Positions 7,609 to 15,391 of a stretch of DNA of 42,554 nucleotides are shown here, piece by piece; position 1 is the first letter of the stretch; each line of letters begins with the position of its first letter. This DNA is from Caulobacterales bacterium. Its GTDB lineage: Bacteria > Pseudomonadota > Alphaproteobacteria > Caulobacterales > Caulobacteraceae. The notes under the pieces were generated by a model. The model saw only the letters and a list, made by a program, of their open reading frames with translations, had not been told where the DNA came from and did not search any database. A program made the position numbers and the translations under genes. The stretch covers positions 1 through 42,554 of the forward strand of contig CANJID010000035.1 in assembly GCA_947474395.1 (NCBI GenBank), in the 5' to 3' direction.

Positions 7609-8121
7609 ATGCCCGAACCCATCCTGATCTGGACCGCCTCCCTCTGCACCGGGAACACCGGCTATGGCGGGTGGGCGTGGGTGAGGATCCAGGGCGGGGC
7701 GATCAAGGGCGCGGCCGGAGGGGCCAAGGGGATGACGCCAGAGCGCGTGGCGCTGACCGCGGTGCTTGAGGCGCTTGGCGGGGCGGACGAGGCCGAGAAG
7801 GGCGCGGCGCTGCGTATCCATTCCGAGAACGCGGTGGTGGCCGAGGGCGGCCCGAGCCTGGCGGCCTGGAAGGCGGCGGGCTGGACCACGGACAAGGGCG
7901 AGCCGGTCGCTGACAAGGACCTGTGGGAAAAGATCGACAAGGCGCTCATCGCGCGGGGCGGGGCGGCGAGCTTCGCCCGGTCGAAGGCGGGCGAGGAGGC
8001 GACGTTCGTGACCGCCTGGGCCAACTTTGCCCACGACACCCTGAAGGCGCGAGGGCCGCTCAACGCGACGATCCCCAAGACCAACCTGACCAAGCTGATG
8101 GAGAAGCGGCGGGCGGTTTGA
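7609..8121 (+). CDS. RNase H-like protein with altered catalytic residues
   Basis: The 170-residue product follows the ribonuclease HI layout: IWTASLCTGNTGYGGWAWV matches the first strands, ALTAVLEAL matches the first helix, RIHSENAVV matches the third acidic site, and the WKAAGWTTDKGEPVADKDLW segment matches the basic helix region. Three of the acidic residues that hold Mg2+ in RNase HI appear replaced: the Asp of TDG is Ala, the Glu of the MEL helix is Ala, and the Asp of TDS aligns with Ser or Glu. Hydrolysis of RNA in RNA-DNA hybrids is therefore unlikely, and nucleic acid binding is a possible remaining role. The start at 7609 is chosen because homology begins there; the upstream extension is low complexity. 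Confidence 0.65.
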   Translation: MPEPILIWTASLCTGNTGYGGWAWVRIQGGAIKGAAGGAKGMTPERVALTAVLEALGGADEAEKGAALRIHSENAVVAEGGPSLAAWKAAGWTTDKGEPVADKDLWEKIDKALIARGGAASFARSKAGEEATFVTAWANFAHDTLKARGPLNATIPKTNLTKLMEKRRAV

Positions 8122-8187
8122 AACCAAATTCCGACGCGAGTTGAGCAGGGCACCCTCGCCGATTGGATTTTCAATCATCGCTGGAGC

Positions 8188-8520
8188 GTGGGGCAGGCCT
8201 CGTTGGATTTTCGAGATTACTCGGTGCCCAAAGGTAATCCCATCAACAATGCGGCAAATGACAAGCAGCTCCGCGAAGCTATATATGCCCAGATGGCCAG
8301 AAGCCATGTCATTGTTATTCCTACTGGAATGTATGCTAATTATAGCAGATGGATCCAGAAGGAGCTGGAGGGTGCCGCATCTTATACTAAACCTGTACTG
8401 GCGGTTAATCCATGGGCGCAGGTGCGTAAGTCGTCTGTGGTATCCACTGCAGCAGACAAGACGGTCGGATGGAATTCGCAGACCGTCGTGAATGGGATTT
8501 GGGAGCTGTACAATCGCTAG
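8188..8520 (+). CDS. Truncated TIR-like (ThsB/MTH538-type) protein, probably a remnant
   Basis: The 110-residue frame matches the C-terminal two thirds of TIR-like domains of the MTH538/ThsB group: FRDYSVPKGNPIN, a helix LREAIYAQM, VIVIPTGMYANYSRWIQKE, KPVLAVNPW and the closing VGWNSQTVV. In that group such proteins act in anti-phage signalling (Thoeris) or as NAD-linked effectors. The usual first strand and helix are incomplete: upstream in the same frame one reads IFNHRWSV, similar to the family's first strand, but only about seven residues separate it from FRDYSVP and no ATG, GTG or TTG precedes it. GTG 8188 is the only in-frame start. The stretch is visibly AT-richer than the flanks (8122-8520), with codons such as ATA, AAT and TCA that neighbours avoid, so it was acquired by transfer. 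I think it is non-functional. Confidence 0.62.
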   Translation: MGQASLDFRDYSVPKGNPINNAANDKQLREAIYAQMARSHVIVIPTGMYANYSRWIQKELEGAASYTKPVLAVNPWAQVRKSSVVSTAADKTVGWNSQTVVNGIWELYNR

Positions 8521-8608
8521 ACCCGGCTGGATTTCGTCCCGCCAGCGGCGGTTTGACTCCCGGGCGGGTTTGGATTGTTGCTAGCCCGCTTTCGGGGAGG
8601 GCGGGTTT

Positions 8609-9403
8609 ATGAACGGCATCCTGGTGGCGGCGCTGATGGGCGCGGTCGGGGGCGCGATCGGCGGGGCGATCGCCTGGGGCATCGAGAAGGTGCTGAAGAA
8701 GCCGGCGGCGTGGACCAAGCTGATCCCGGTGATCACGGTGGTGGTGGCGGTGCAGGGGGCGCTGGCGATCAACCGGGGCGACCCGGTGGAGGCGCAGCTC
8801 GACAAGGTCGCGCCGTTCAAGGCCATGCACGAGCACTACCCCGACGACTACGCCAAGGCGGTGGCGGGGATCAACGCGGCCAAGGTCAAGGACCAGGCGG
8901 CGGTGACGGCGGCGGCGCGCCCCGTCCTGTCGGCCATCGTCTCGCGCCAGATCAAGAAGGTCGACGAGGCCAATATGATGCGGCTGATGGCGCTCGCCGT
9001 GCGGGAGGGCTCGGCGCTGCGGGACGCGAAGCCGGCTTCCTGCGTGAGCCTGTTCACGGGGGCGGCTTCGACGGAGGACTATTCCAAGTCGATGCCGCAG
9101 GCGCTGGTGCAGGAGGACCTGGAGACCAGCGCGGCGATCCTGACCCAGACGGCGACCAAGCCCGCCGGGCCGGCGACGCCGATCGACCCCAAGGTCATGG
9201 GGGACCTGTCGGTGAAGGTGCTGGGGATGCTGCCCGAGGACGAGCGGACGGCGATCCTGCCTTTGTTGTCCGCGTCCAAGCCGCCGTCGAGCGAGGTGGA
9301 GATGCGGGGCATGTGCGACTTCTACATCGCCCTGTTTTCCACCGCCCTCTCCGAGCCGGAGCCGGGCAAGACCCTGAGGGCGATGGTGGCGGCGGGGGCT
9401 TAG
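8609..9403 (+). CDS. Hypothetical membrane protein (264 aa)
   Basis: Two hydrophobic segments near the N-terminus (a glycine-rich one at about residues 3-25 and another at about 36-55) precede a soluble, mostly helical domain of about 200 residues. The soluble part has two cysteines that could pair (PASCVSLF and RGMCDFY). I recognise no catalytic motif and no family. Codon use is typical of the chromosome, and a purine-rich GGGGAGGGCGGG sequence precedes the ATG, so the gene is probably real. The Gly-zipper-like first segment (GAVGGAIGGAIAWG) may pack against another helix in the membrane. No partner is suggested by its neighbours. Confidence 0.7.
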   Translation: MNGILVAALMGAVGGAIGGAIAWGIEKVLKKPAAWTKLIPVITVVVAVQGALAINRGDPVEAQLDKVAPFKAMHEHYPDDYAKAVAGINAAKVKDQAAVTAAARPVLSAIVSRQIKKVDEANMMRLMALAVREGSALRDAKPASCVSLFTGAASTEDYSKSMPQALVQEDLETSAAILTQTATKPAGPATPIDPKVMGDLSVKVLGMLPEDERTAILPLLSASKPPSSEVEMRGMCDFYIALFSTALSEPEPGKTLRAMVAAGA

Positions 9404-9483
9404 AGGGCTAGGCGCCGCCTCCCGCCACGCTAGGGTGCGCCCCGAAGCGCGACGGTGAGCGCGCGGGGTGGAGGCGTTTGGTC

Positions 9484-10437
9484 ATGATCAGGACGGGTTT
9501 GGCGGCTGTGGCCGTGGCGGCGGTGTTTGCGGCGGGCGGGGCGCAGGCCCAGGTGACGCCGGCGATGAAGGCCAAGATCGCCGAGATCGGGCGGGTGGTC
9601 GATCCGCCGTCGACGGCGCTGGTCTACCGGCCGCTGCATGGCAGCCCGCCTTATGCGGGCGTGACGGTCGTGCGCGACCAGTCCTACGGGCCGGACGCAC
9701 GCAACATCCTGGACGTGTTCACGCCCGCCTCGGGCGCGGCGGCGCGGACGGTGCTGATCCACGTTTCGGGGGGCGCGGGCAACAAGATCGAGCCGGTGCC
9801 GCAGGGCGACGCCTTCTACGACAACATCATGCTGTGGGCGGCCAAGAACGGCATGGTCGGGGTGAACATCCAGCGCCGGGCGGGCCCGGCCTGGGACGCC
9901 TCGGGCACGGACGTGGGGCTGGCGATCGCCTGGGTGAAGAAAAACATCGCGCGGTTCGGCGGCGATCCGGCCCGGGTATTCGTCTGGGGCCATTCGGCGG
10001 GGGCGCAGGCGGTGTCGGTGTACCTGTCGCATCCGAACCTCTACGGGCCCGAAGGGATCGGGGTGAAGGGGGCGATCATGATGGCCGGCCCCTACAATAT
10101 CTCGCCGGTGACGGTGGACGCGCCGGGGATCTCGCTGCGCATGGGGCCGGGCGCGCCGGTGCAGACCTTCCCGGCAGGGGCGCCGCCCGTGGCCCAGTCG
10201 GTGCTGCCGGGGCTGAAGGCCCTGACCATCCCGCTGTTCCTGGCCGAGGGTGAGCTGGAGCCGCCGCAGCTCAATGCGCTGGGCGAGGCCCTGAACAAGG
10301 AGCTGTGCGCAGCGGGCAAGTGCCCCAAGCACATGGTGTTCAAGGACCACGGCCATATGTCGGAGATGTTCGCGGTCAATACGGCGGATACGTCGACCTC
10401 GGCGCCGGTGCTGGAGTTCATCCGGTCGGTGAAGTAG
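9484..10437 (+). CDS. Secreted carboxylesterase-like alpha/beta hydrolase
   Basis: The 317-residue protein starts with a signal peptide (cleavage near AQA at residues 20-22). It has the alpha/beta-hydrolase elements of the BD-FAE/esterase-lipase group: LIHVSGGAG in place of the usual HGGG oxyanion loop, DVGLAIAWVKKNIARFGGDP before the nucleophile, and WGHSAGA with Ser171. The catalytic His is likely in DHGHMSEM near residue 290. The role would be hydrolysis of small esters in the periplasm or outside. Two cysteines in ELCAAGKCPK probably form a disulfide, consistent with export. The ATG at 9484 follows GGAGG and is preferred to the TTG at 9478. An intergenic repeat lies just after the stop. 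Confidence 0.85.
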   Translation: MIRTGLAAVAVAAVFAAGGAQAQVTPAMKAKIAEIGRVVDPPSTALVYRPLHGSPPYAGVTVVRDQSYGPDARNILDVFTPASGAAARTVLIHVSGGAGNKIEPVPQGDAFYDNIMLWAAKNGMVGVNIQRRAGPAWDASGTDVGLAIAWVKKNIARFGGDPARVFVWGHSAGAQAVSVYLSHPNLYGPEGIGVKGAIMMAGPYNISPVTVDAPGISLRMGPGAPVQTFPAGAPPVAQSVLPGLKALTIPLFLAEGELEPPQLNALGEALNKELCAAGKCPKHMVFKDHGHMSEMFAVNTADTSTSAPVLEFIRSVK

Positions 10438-10447
10438 CGGCGCGCGT

Positions 10448-10492
10448 AGCCCCCATCCCCCGCTTCGCGGGTACTTCCCCCAAAGGGGGAAG
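10448..10492. repeat. C/G-rich intergenic hairpin repeat, copy A
   Basis: The element begins AGCCCCCATCC, contains a small hairpin CCCGC-TTC-GCGGG, and ends TTCCCCC-AAA-GGGGGAAG, a second hairpin. It shares its frame (CAGCCCCC at one end, CTTCCCC and GGGGGA at the other) with the element at 11182-11233. It sits between two convergent genes, where it may stop transcription from both sides. Confidence 0.6.
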
Positions 10493-10500
10493 AGCCGAGG

Positions 10501-10911
10501 TCACGCCTCCCTAGCCGTGACCTCGGCGGCGCGTTGCAGGGTCAGGCTGACGGGGCAGCGGTGGGCGACATCGACGAGGCGGGCGCGCTGGTCGGCGGTG
10601 AGGTCGCCGGTGAAGGTCAGGATGCGGTCGAAGTGGTCCTTAGGCGTGCCGTCAGCGCCGGGCTGTTGGGCGTGGGTGAGATCGACCTGCACCTCCTTCA
10701 GCGGCCAGGCGTGGCGGTCGGCGTAGAGGCGAAGGGTGATGGCCGTGCAGGCGCCCAGGCCCGCGAGCACCAGTTCGTAGGGGTCGGGGCCGGAGTCCTG
10801 ACCGCCGAACTCCACCGGCTCGTCGGAGGAGATGACGTGGTGGCCGGCCAGGATGATCTGGCCGTACGGCTCCTCGCCGCTCTGGGTGACCCGGACGTGG
10901 CGTTCTTTCAC
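10501..10911 (-). CDS. OsmC-like peroxiredoxin-type protein
   Basis: The 136-residue OsmC/Ohr family protein has the two cysteines of the family: one in LGACTAITL after DPYELVLAG, and one in HRCPVSLTL near the C-terminus. OsmC-type proteins reduce organic hydroperoxides through a Cys pair; some YhfA-like members have no proven activity. The sequence GGQDSGPDPYELVLAGLGAC is closest to the YhfA/OsmC-like group used with redox stress genes. The start GTG at 10911 overlaps the stop of the DUF3297 gene in a GTGA arrangement, so the two are probably translated in a coupled way. Confidence 0.82.
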   Translation of the reverse strand: MKERHVRVTQSGEEPYGQIILAGHHVISSDEPVEFGGQDSGPDPYELVLAGLGACTAITLRLYADRHAWPLKEVQVDLTHAQQPGADGTPKDHFDRILTFTGDLTADQRARLVDVAHRCPVSLTLQRAAEVTAREA

Positions 10912-11150
10912 GGCGCCTCGCGGAAGTAGGGCTCCACGGGGCCGGTGAGCTTGACGGTCAGAGGTTGGCCCTTGCGGTCGAGGGTCTTGCCGACGGTCAG
11001 GCGCACCCAGCCCTCGGAGACGCAGTATTCCTCGACGTTGGTCTTGTCCGCGCCCTTGAAACGGATGCCCACGCCGCGCTCCAGCAGGGCCGCGTCGTAG
11101 TAGGGGCTGTCGGGGTTGACCGAGAGGCGGTCGGGCAGGGTGTCGGACAT
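10908..11150 (-). CDS. DUF3297 family protein
   Basis: The 80-residue protein starts MSDTLPDRL, continues with the conserved PYYDAALLERGVGIRFKG and EYCVSEGWVRL stretches, and ends PVEPYFRE. This is the DUF3297 pattern, whose members are small, soluble and of unknown function. It lies upstream of the OsmC-like gene with a GTGA overlap, which suggests a shared role, perhaps in stress response. A full copy of the intergenic hairpin repeat lies about 30 bases before its start. Confidence 0.82.
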   Translation of the reverse strand: MSDTLPDRLSVNPDSPYYDAALLERGVGIRFKGADKTNVEEYCVSEGWVRLTVGKTLDRKGQPLTVKLTGPVEPYFREAP

Positions 11151-11181
11151 GTCGGACTCGATCTGAACGGAGACAGCGCCC

Positions 11182-11233
11182 TACAGCCCCCTTCGGCCCG
11201 AGGCAAGCTCGGGCCACTTCCCCAAGGGGGGGA
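11182..11233. repeat. C/G-rich intergenic hairpin repeat, copy B
   Basis: The element begins TACAGCCCCCTTC, has a perfect hairpin GGCCCGAG-GCAAG-CTCGGGCC (11195-11215) and closes with ACTTCCCC-AA-GGGGGGGA. Copy A at 10448-10492 has the same ends with a different inner hairpin, and a partial copy lies at 3803-3825. Such variable-centre palindromes look like a REP-type family. Confidence 0.62.
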
Positions 11234-11341
11234 GAGTGGGGGTTAAGACCCCGGCCCTGTGCCCCAGCCGGAGTGGAGCTGGCCGTTGCCCCGGAAGAGC
11301 ATGAGCAGGTGCTGAAGTCGCTCAAGACCCCCCGCTGAGGA

Positions 11342-12286
11342 TCAGATGCCCGCGCCGGCGTTCATGGTGCGCACCGAGGACTCGTGCTCGGCGGCCTCGC
11401 GCGCCAGCCAGCTGACGAAGGCGCGGACCTGGGTCAGGCGGCCCTTGGCCTTGGGGTGCACGACGTAATAGGCGAAGTCGACGTGGGTCGCGATCTGCAG
11501 GGGCGCGACCAGCCGGCCGGCGTCGATGTCGTCCTGGGCCAGGGCCTGCTTGGCGAGGGCGACGCCGCGGCCGCTCATGGCCGCTTCGATGACGAGGCTG
11601 GATTGGTTGAAGCGGGGGCCGCGGGTTCCGTCCACGCCCTTGATCCCCCGGGCCGCCAGCCACATGGCCCAGTCGGGGCAGCTCTCATCGGCGTCGGGCG
11701 AGCCGTCGTGCAGCAGGACGTGATGGGCGAGGTCTTCGGGGCTGTCGAGCGGGCGGTCGCGGACGAGGTCGGGTGAGGCGACCGGGATCACGGTCTCGCT
11801 CATCAGGCGGGTGACCTCCAGACCGGGATAGCGGCCGGAGCCGTAGCGGACGGCGACGTCGACCTCGCCGGTGGTGAAGTCGACCAGCTCCATGCCGGCC
11901 TGCAGCCAGACATCGACCTCGGGATGGGCGGCCTCGAAGCGGCCGAGGCGCGGCATCAGCCACTTGGCGGCGAAGGAGGGGGCGGCGGAGACGGTGACGC
12001 GCCGGCCGTCCACGGCGGCGGTCAGAAGGCTTGCGGCTTCGCCCAGTCGGTCGAAGGCTTCGCGCAGGGCGGGCAGGGCGGTCTGGGCCGCGTCGGTGAG
12101 CAGAAGGCCCTTGGGGGTGCGCTTGAAGAGCGCCGCCCCCACACAGTCCTCGAGATTCTGGATCTGCTGGCTGACGGCGCCGGGGGTCACGGACAGCTCG
12201 TCCGCGGCGCGGCTGAAGTTCATATGGCGCGCGGCCGCCTCGAAAGCGCGGAGCGCGTTCAGCGGCGGAAGGCGGCGGCGGTCCAT
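11342..12286 (-). CDS. LysR family regulator, GcvA-type
   Basis: The 314-residue LysR-type regulator has the GcvA-like start RRRLPPLNALRAFEAAARH, the winged helix-turn-helix SRAADELSVTPGAVSQQIQNLE (about residues 28-49), and a substrate-binding domain from about residue 90 that contains the typical VDVAVRYGSG and SRGVALAKQ stretches. The start at 12286 follows AGGAAAAC; the longer frame to 12352 is not needed. Proteins of this type often control a divergent neighbour. The nearest divergent gene is the siroheme methyltransferase that begins the sulfur operon 200 bases away, so a link to sulfur metabolism is possible but not shown. Beta-lactamase or glycine-cleavage control are other known roles in the group. 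Confidence 0.85.
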   Translation of the reverse strand: MDRRRLPPLNALRAFEAAARHMNFSRAADELSVTPGAVSQQIQNLEDCVGAALFKRTPKGLLLTDAAQTALPALREAFDRLGEAASLLTAAVDGRRVTVSAAPSFAAKWLMPRLGRFEAAHPEVDVWLQAGMELVDFTTGEVDVAVRYGSGRYPGLEVTRLMSETVIPVASPDLVRDRPLDSPEDLAHHVLLHDGSPDADESCPDWAMWLAARGIKGVDGTRGPRFNQSSLVIEAAMSGRGVALAKQALAQDDIDAGRLVAPLQIATHVDFAYYVVHPKAKGRLTQVRAFVSWLAREAAEHESSVRTMNAGAGI

Positions 12287-12423
12287 AGTTTTCCTAAACG
12301 TGTGGCGACGAAGACTGGTTTGCGCAGTGGCGCATGAAAGACCATTTTGCAAGTGTCCCGAGGCGCATACGGCCCTTTGCGCCGCCGGACCGGGCGGGCG
12401 GACCTCAAGTCCGCCCCGCCCGC

Positions 12424-12447
12424 CCTATAGGTCATCAATCCTATAGG
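12424..12447. promoter_or_regulatory. Paired CCTATAGG palindromes upstream of the sulfur operon
   Basis: Two identical palindromes CCTATAGG occur at 12424-12431 and 12440-12447, each followed by T, with centres 16 bases apart. They lie about 40 bases before the start of the first sulfur-assimilation gene, where a regulator would act. The arrangement suggests cooperative binding of two dimers. Rrf2-type or LysR-type sulfur regulators are candidates, but I cannot name the factor. Confidence 0.5.
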
Positions 12448-12487
12448 TGTCTGGGAGGTCCTAGGGCCGGAGTTGGGAGTCCAGAGT

Positions 12488-13345
12488 ATGTCACCTCGCC
12501 GAGCCGGTCGCGGACGCGACGGCCGCCTTGTCGCTATTGGCGGCGGGGCTAGCGAGGCTGTGCGCGGGCGGGTGGCGCTGGTCGGCGCCGGTCCGGGCGA
12601 CCCGGAGCTCCTGACCCTGAAGGCCCTCAAGGCGCTGCAAGCAGCCGAGGTCGTGGTGCACGACCAGCTTGTCCCCGAAGAGATTCTGGCGCTGGCCAAT
12701 CCGGCCGCCCGGCTGATCCATGTCGGCAAGCGCAAGTCGCGCCATTCCGTGCCGCAGGACGGCATCAACGACCTGCTGGTCGCCCTCGCCCGCGACGGCA
12801 GGACGGTGGTGCGGCTGAAGGGCGGCGATCCCTTCGTGTTCGGCCGTGGCGGCGAAGAGCTGCTGGCCTGCCGCGAAGCCGGCGTCGCTTGCGAGGTGGT
12901 TCCAGGCATCAGCGCGGGGCTGGCGGCCGCCGCCTCGGCCGGCGCGCCCCTGACCCACCGCGGCCTGGCCCAGGCCGTGACCTTCGTCACCGGCCACGCC
13001 GCCCCGAAGGCGGATGGCGAAGGCTACGGCGAGCCCGAACTCGATTGGACCGTGCTCAGCCGGCCCAACCACACGGTGGTGGTCTACATGGGCCTGTCCA
13101 CGGCCCCCGGAATCGCGGGGCGGCTGATCGACGCCGGACGCGCGCGGTCGACGCCGGTGCTGATCGTTGAGAACGCCAGCCGGCCCTCCGAGCGCCGGAT
13201 CAAGACGACGCTCGCGGGGCTGCCCGAAGCGGTCGCGGGCCTGGACGGCCCGGCGGTCCTGGTGATCGGCGAGGTCGCCGCCCTTGCGGATGTCGAAGGT
13301 TTAGTGGATCACGCCGCCGCCAATCCAACCTGGAGGACTGCGTGA
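12488..13345 (+). CDS. cobA: Uroporphyrinogen-III C-methyltransferase (siroheme synthesis)
   Basis: This enzyme methylates uroporphyrinogen III at C2 and C7 with S-adenosylmethionine to give precorrin-2, the precursor of siroheme used by the sulfite reductase encoded two genes downstream. Visible motifs are VGAGPGDPELLTL (residues 32-44), the RLKGGDPFVFGRGGEE block (about 109-124), VPGISAG, and the GAPLTHRG stretch. At 285 residues it covers only the methyltransferase half of CysG; the dehydrogenase/ferrochelatase half must be encoded elsewhere or supplied by another protein. The first 25 residues are a basic extension not typical of the core. The stop overlaps the start of the DUF2849 gene by four bases, showing translational coupling. 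Confidence 0.92.
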   Translation: MSPRRAGRGRDGRLVAIGGGASEAVRGRVALVGAGPGDPELLTLKALKALQAAEVVVHDQLVPEEILALANPAARLIHVGKRKSRHSVPQDGINDLLVALARDGRTVVRLKGGDPFVFGRGGEELLACREAGVACEVVPGISAGLAAAASAGAPLTHRGLAQAVTFVTGHAAPKADGEGYGEPELDWTVLSRPNHTVVVYMGLSTAPGIAGRLIDAGRARSTPVLIVENASRPSERRIKTTLAGLPEAVAGLDGPAVLVIGEVAALADVEGLVDHAAANPTWRTA

Positions 13346-13722
13346 CCGCCACCGTTTCCCTGTTGAAGGCCGTGACCGGCAACCGCCTCGCCGATGGCGA
13401 GGTGGTGTTCTGGGGCGAGGGCGGCTGGCGCGAGCGCTTCCCTGACGCGTCCCTGTTCGCGGACCCCGCGGACGCCGATGCGGCGCTGGACGCGGCCAAG
13501 GCTGATCCCACCGTGATCGTCGATCCCTACATCATTGATGTGCGGCTCGACGGCGAGTTCCCGGTGCCGACCTCCTTCCGCGAGCGGGTCCGCGCGCTTG
13601 GGCCCACCACCCATCTCGACATGGGCAAGCAGGCCGAAGGCGGGCCGATCCTCGAGGCGATCGCGGCGGCGTCCGGCGCGGCCCGATCGGCGGGCCGCAG
13701 CAACCTGATCAAGAAGCGCTGA
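13342..13722 (+). CDS. DUF2849 family protein of the sulfite-reduction operon
   Basis: The 126-residue protein begins with a GTG that overlaps the stop of the previous gene (GTGA). It has the DUF2849 layout: a first part with ADGEVVFWG and a second with YIIDVRLDGE plus SFRERVRALGPTTH, and a basic C-terminus. Members are found almost only beside sulfite/nitrite reductase genes in alphaproteobacteria, so a helper role for the reductase (assembly, electron delivery or regulation) is inferred. No catalytic residues are known. Confidence 0.85.
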   Translation: MTATVSLLKAVTGNRLADGEVVFWGEGGWRERFPDASLFADPADADAALDAAKADPTVIVDPYIIDVRLDGEFPVPTSFRERVRALGPTTHLDMGKQAEGGPILEAIAAASGAARSAGRSNLIKKR

Positions 13723-13732
13723 GGCTCGAACC

Positions 13733-15391
13733 ATGTACCGCTACGACGCCTTCGACGCCGAGATGCTGCAGGATCGGACCGCCGAGTTCACCGACCAGGT
13801 GCGCCGCCGGGTGGCCGGGGACATGACGGAAGACCAGTTCAAGCCGCTCCGGCTGATGAACGGCCTCTACATGCAGCTGCACGCCTACATGCTGCGGGTC
13901 GCCATCCCCTACGGCACCCTGTCCGGCGCCCAGCTGCGCCGGCTGGGCCACGTGGCCAGGACGTGGGACCGGGGCTTCGGCCATTTCACCACCCGGACCA
14001 ACATCCAACTCAACTGGATCAAGCTGAAGGACGCTCCGGCGATCCTGGAATCCATGGCCGAGGTGGGGCTGCACGCCATCCAGACCTCGGGCAACTGCAT
14101 CCGCAACATTACCGCCGACCCCTATGCCGGGGCCAATGCGGAGGAAGTCGACGATCCACGGGTGTGGGTCGAGGCCATGCGGCAGTGGTCGACCTTCCAC
14201 CCCGAGTTCTCGTACCTGCCGCGCAAGTTCAAGATCGCCATCGGCGCCGCGCCGAACGACCGGACGGCCGCACGCATCTACGACATCGGCATGAAGATGC
14301 GTCGCGCCCGCGACGGAAAGCTGGGCTTCGAGGTGATGGTCGGCGGGGGCCTCGGCCGCACGCCCTACCTGGGCCCGACCATCCGCGAGTTCCTGCCGGC
14401 CGAGCATCTGCTCAGCTACATGACGGCGATCATGCGGGTCTATAACCGCCACGGCCGGCGTGACAACATCCACAAGGCGCGGATCAAGATCCTGGTCGCC
14501 AGCCTGGGTGCGGAGGAGTTCGCCCGCCAGGTCGAGACCGAGTGGGAAGCCTTGGACAAGGCCGCCATCGACGTGCCGGAAGCCGAGATCGCGCGCATCC
14601 GCGCAAGCTTCGCGTCCCCCGCGTTCAAGACCCTGCCGGCGATCAACGATGCGGTCGAGGCGCTGAAGGCCGCGAGCCGTCCCTTCGCGCAGTTCGTGAA
14701 GCACAATGTCCTGGCCCACAAGGTTCCGGGCTACGTCATCGTGAACGTTTCGCTGAAGGCCCCGGGCGAGGTCCCCGGCGACTGCACCTCGGACCAGATG
14801 GACGCCATCGCCGACCTGGCCGAGCGCTACGGCTTCGATGAGACGCGGGTGCACTTCGACCAGAACCTGATCCTGCCGCACGTCGCCCTGGAAGATCTGC
14901 CGGCGGTCTACGAGGGGCTGAGAGCGATCGGCCTGGCGACGCCCAACATCGGCCTGACCTCGGACATCATCGCCTGTCCCGGGCTGGACTACTGCGCCCT
15001 GGCCAACGCCCGGGCGATCCCGGTCGCCCAGGAGATCGCCACCCGCTTCGCCGACATGGAGGTCGCCGAGGACATAGGCGAGTTGCGGATCAAGATCTCG
15101 GGCTGCATCAACGCCTGCGGCCACCACCACGTCGGCCACATCGGCATCCTGGGCGTCGATAAGAAGGGCGAGGAGTTCTACCAGGTCAGCCTGGGGGGCT
15201 CCGGCCTGGAGGACGCGCGCCTCGGCGACATCATCGGGCCGGCCATCGCCGGGCCGAAGGTGACCGACGCGATCGAGGCCCTGATCAACACCTACAAAAA
15301 GGAGCGCACGACCGGCGAGCGCTTCGTGGACACCTATCGGCGGGTCGGTCTGGCCCCCTTCAAGGCAGCAGTCTATGCCGAAGCTCATTAA
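13733..15391 (+). CDS. cysI: Assimilatory sulfite reductase hemoprotein (siroheme, 4Fe-4S)
   Basis: The 552-residue nitrite/sulfite reductase shows two repeated ferredoxin-like halves. The coupled siroheme-[4Fe-4S] centre is marked by Cys415-x5-Cys421 (ACPGLDYC) and Cys458-x3-Cys462 (SGCINACGHHH). Substrate and siroheme arginines lie in the FTTRTNIQLNW stretch (about 85-95). It reduces sulfite to sulfide with six electrons in the cytoplasm. The position between DUF2849, DUF934, APS reductase and a flavin reductase favours sulfite over nitrite as substrate. The single-subunit, CysJ-less arrangement suggests ferredoxin as electron donor, supplied by the Fpr-like enzyme at the end of the operon. 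The 3' end overlaps the next gene by 17 bases. Confidence 0.93.
   Translation: MYRYDAFDAEMLQDRTAEFTDQVRRRVAGDMTEDQFKPLRLMNGLYMQLHAYMLRVAIPYGTLSGAQLRRLGHVARTWDRGFGHFTTRTNIQLNWIKLKDAPAILESMAEVGLHAIQTSGNCIRNITADPYAGANAEEVDDPRVWVEAMRQWSTFHPEFSYLPRKFKIAIGAAPNDRTAARIYDIGMKMRRARDGKLGFEVMVGGGLGRTPYLGPTIREFLPAEHLLSYMTAIMRVYNRHGRRDNIHKARIKILVASLGAEEFARQVETEWEALDKAAIDVPEAEIARIRASFASPAFKTLPAINDAVEALKAASRPFAQFVKHNVLAHKVPGYVIVNVSLKAPGEVPGDCTSDQMDAIADLAERYGFDETRVHFDQNLILPHVALEDLPAVYEGLRAIGLATPNIGLTSDIIACPGLDYCALANARAIPVAQEIATRFADMEVAEDIGELRIKISGCINACGHHHVGHIGILGVDKKGEEFYQVSLGGSGLEDARLGDIIGPAIAGPKVTDAIEALINTYKKERTTGERFVDTYRRVGLAPFKAAVYAEAH

Noticed and set aside
8141-8491. Alternative 116-codon frame overlapping the TIR-like remnant
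   Set aside because: The overlapping frame shows no family pattern, whereas the frame from 8188 matches TIR-like motifs along its length.
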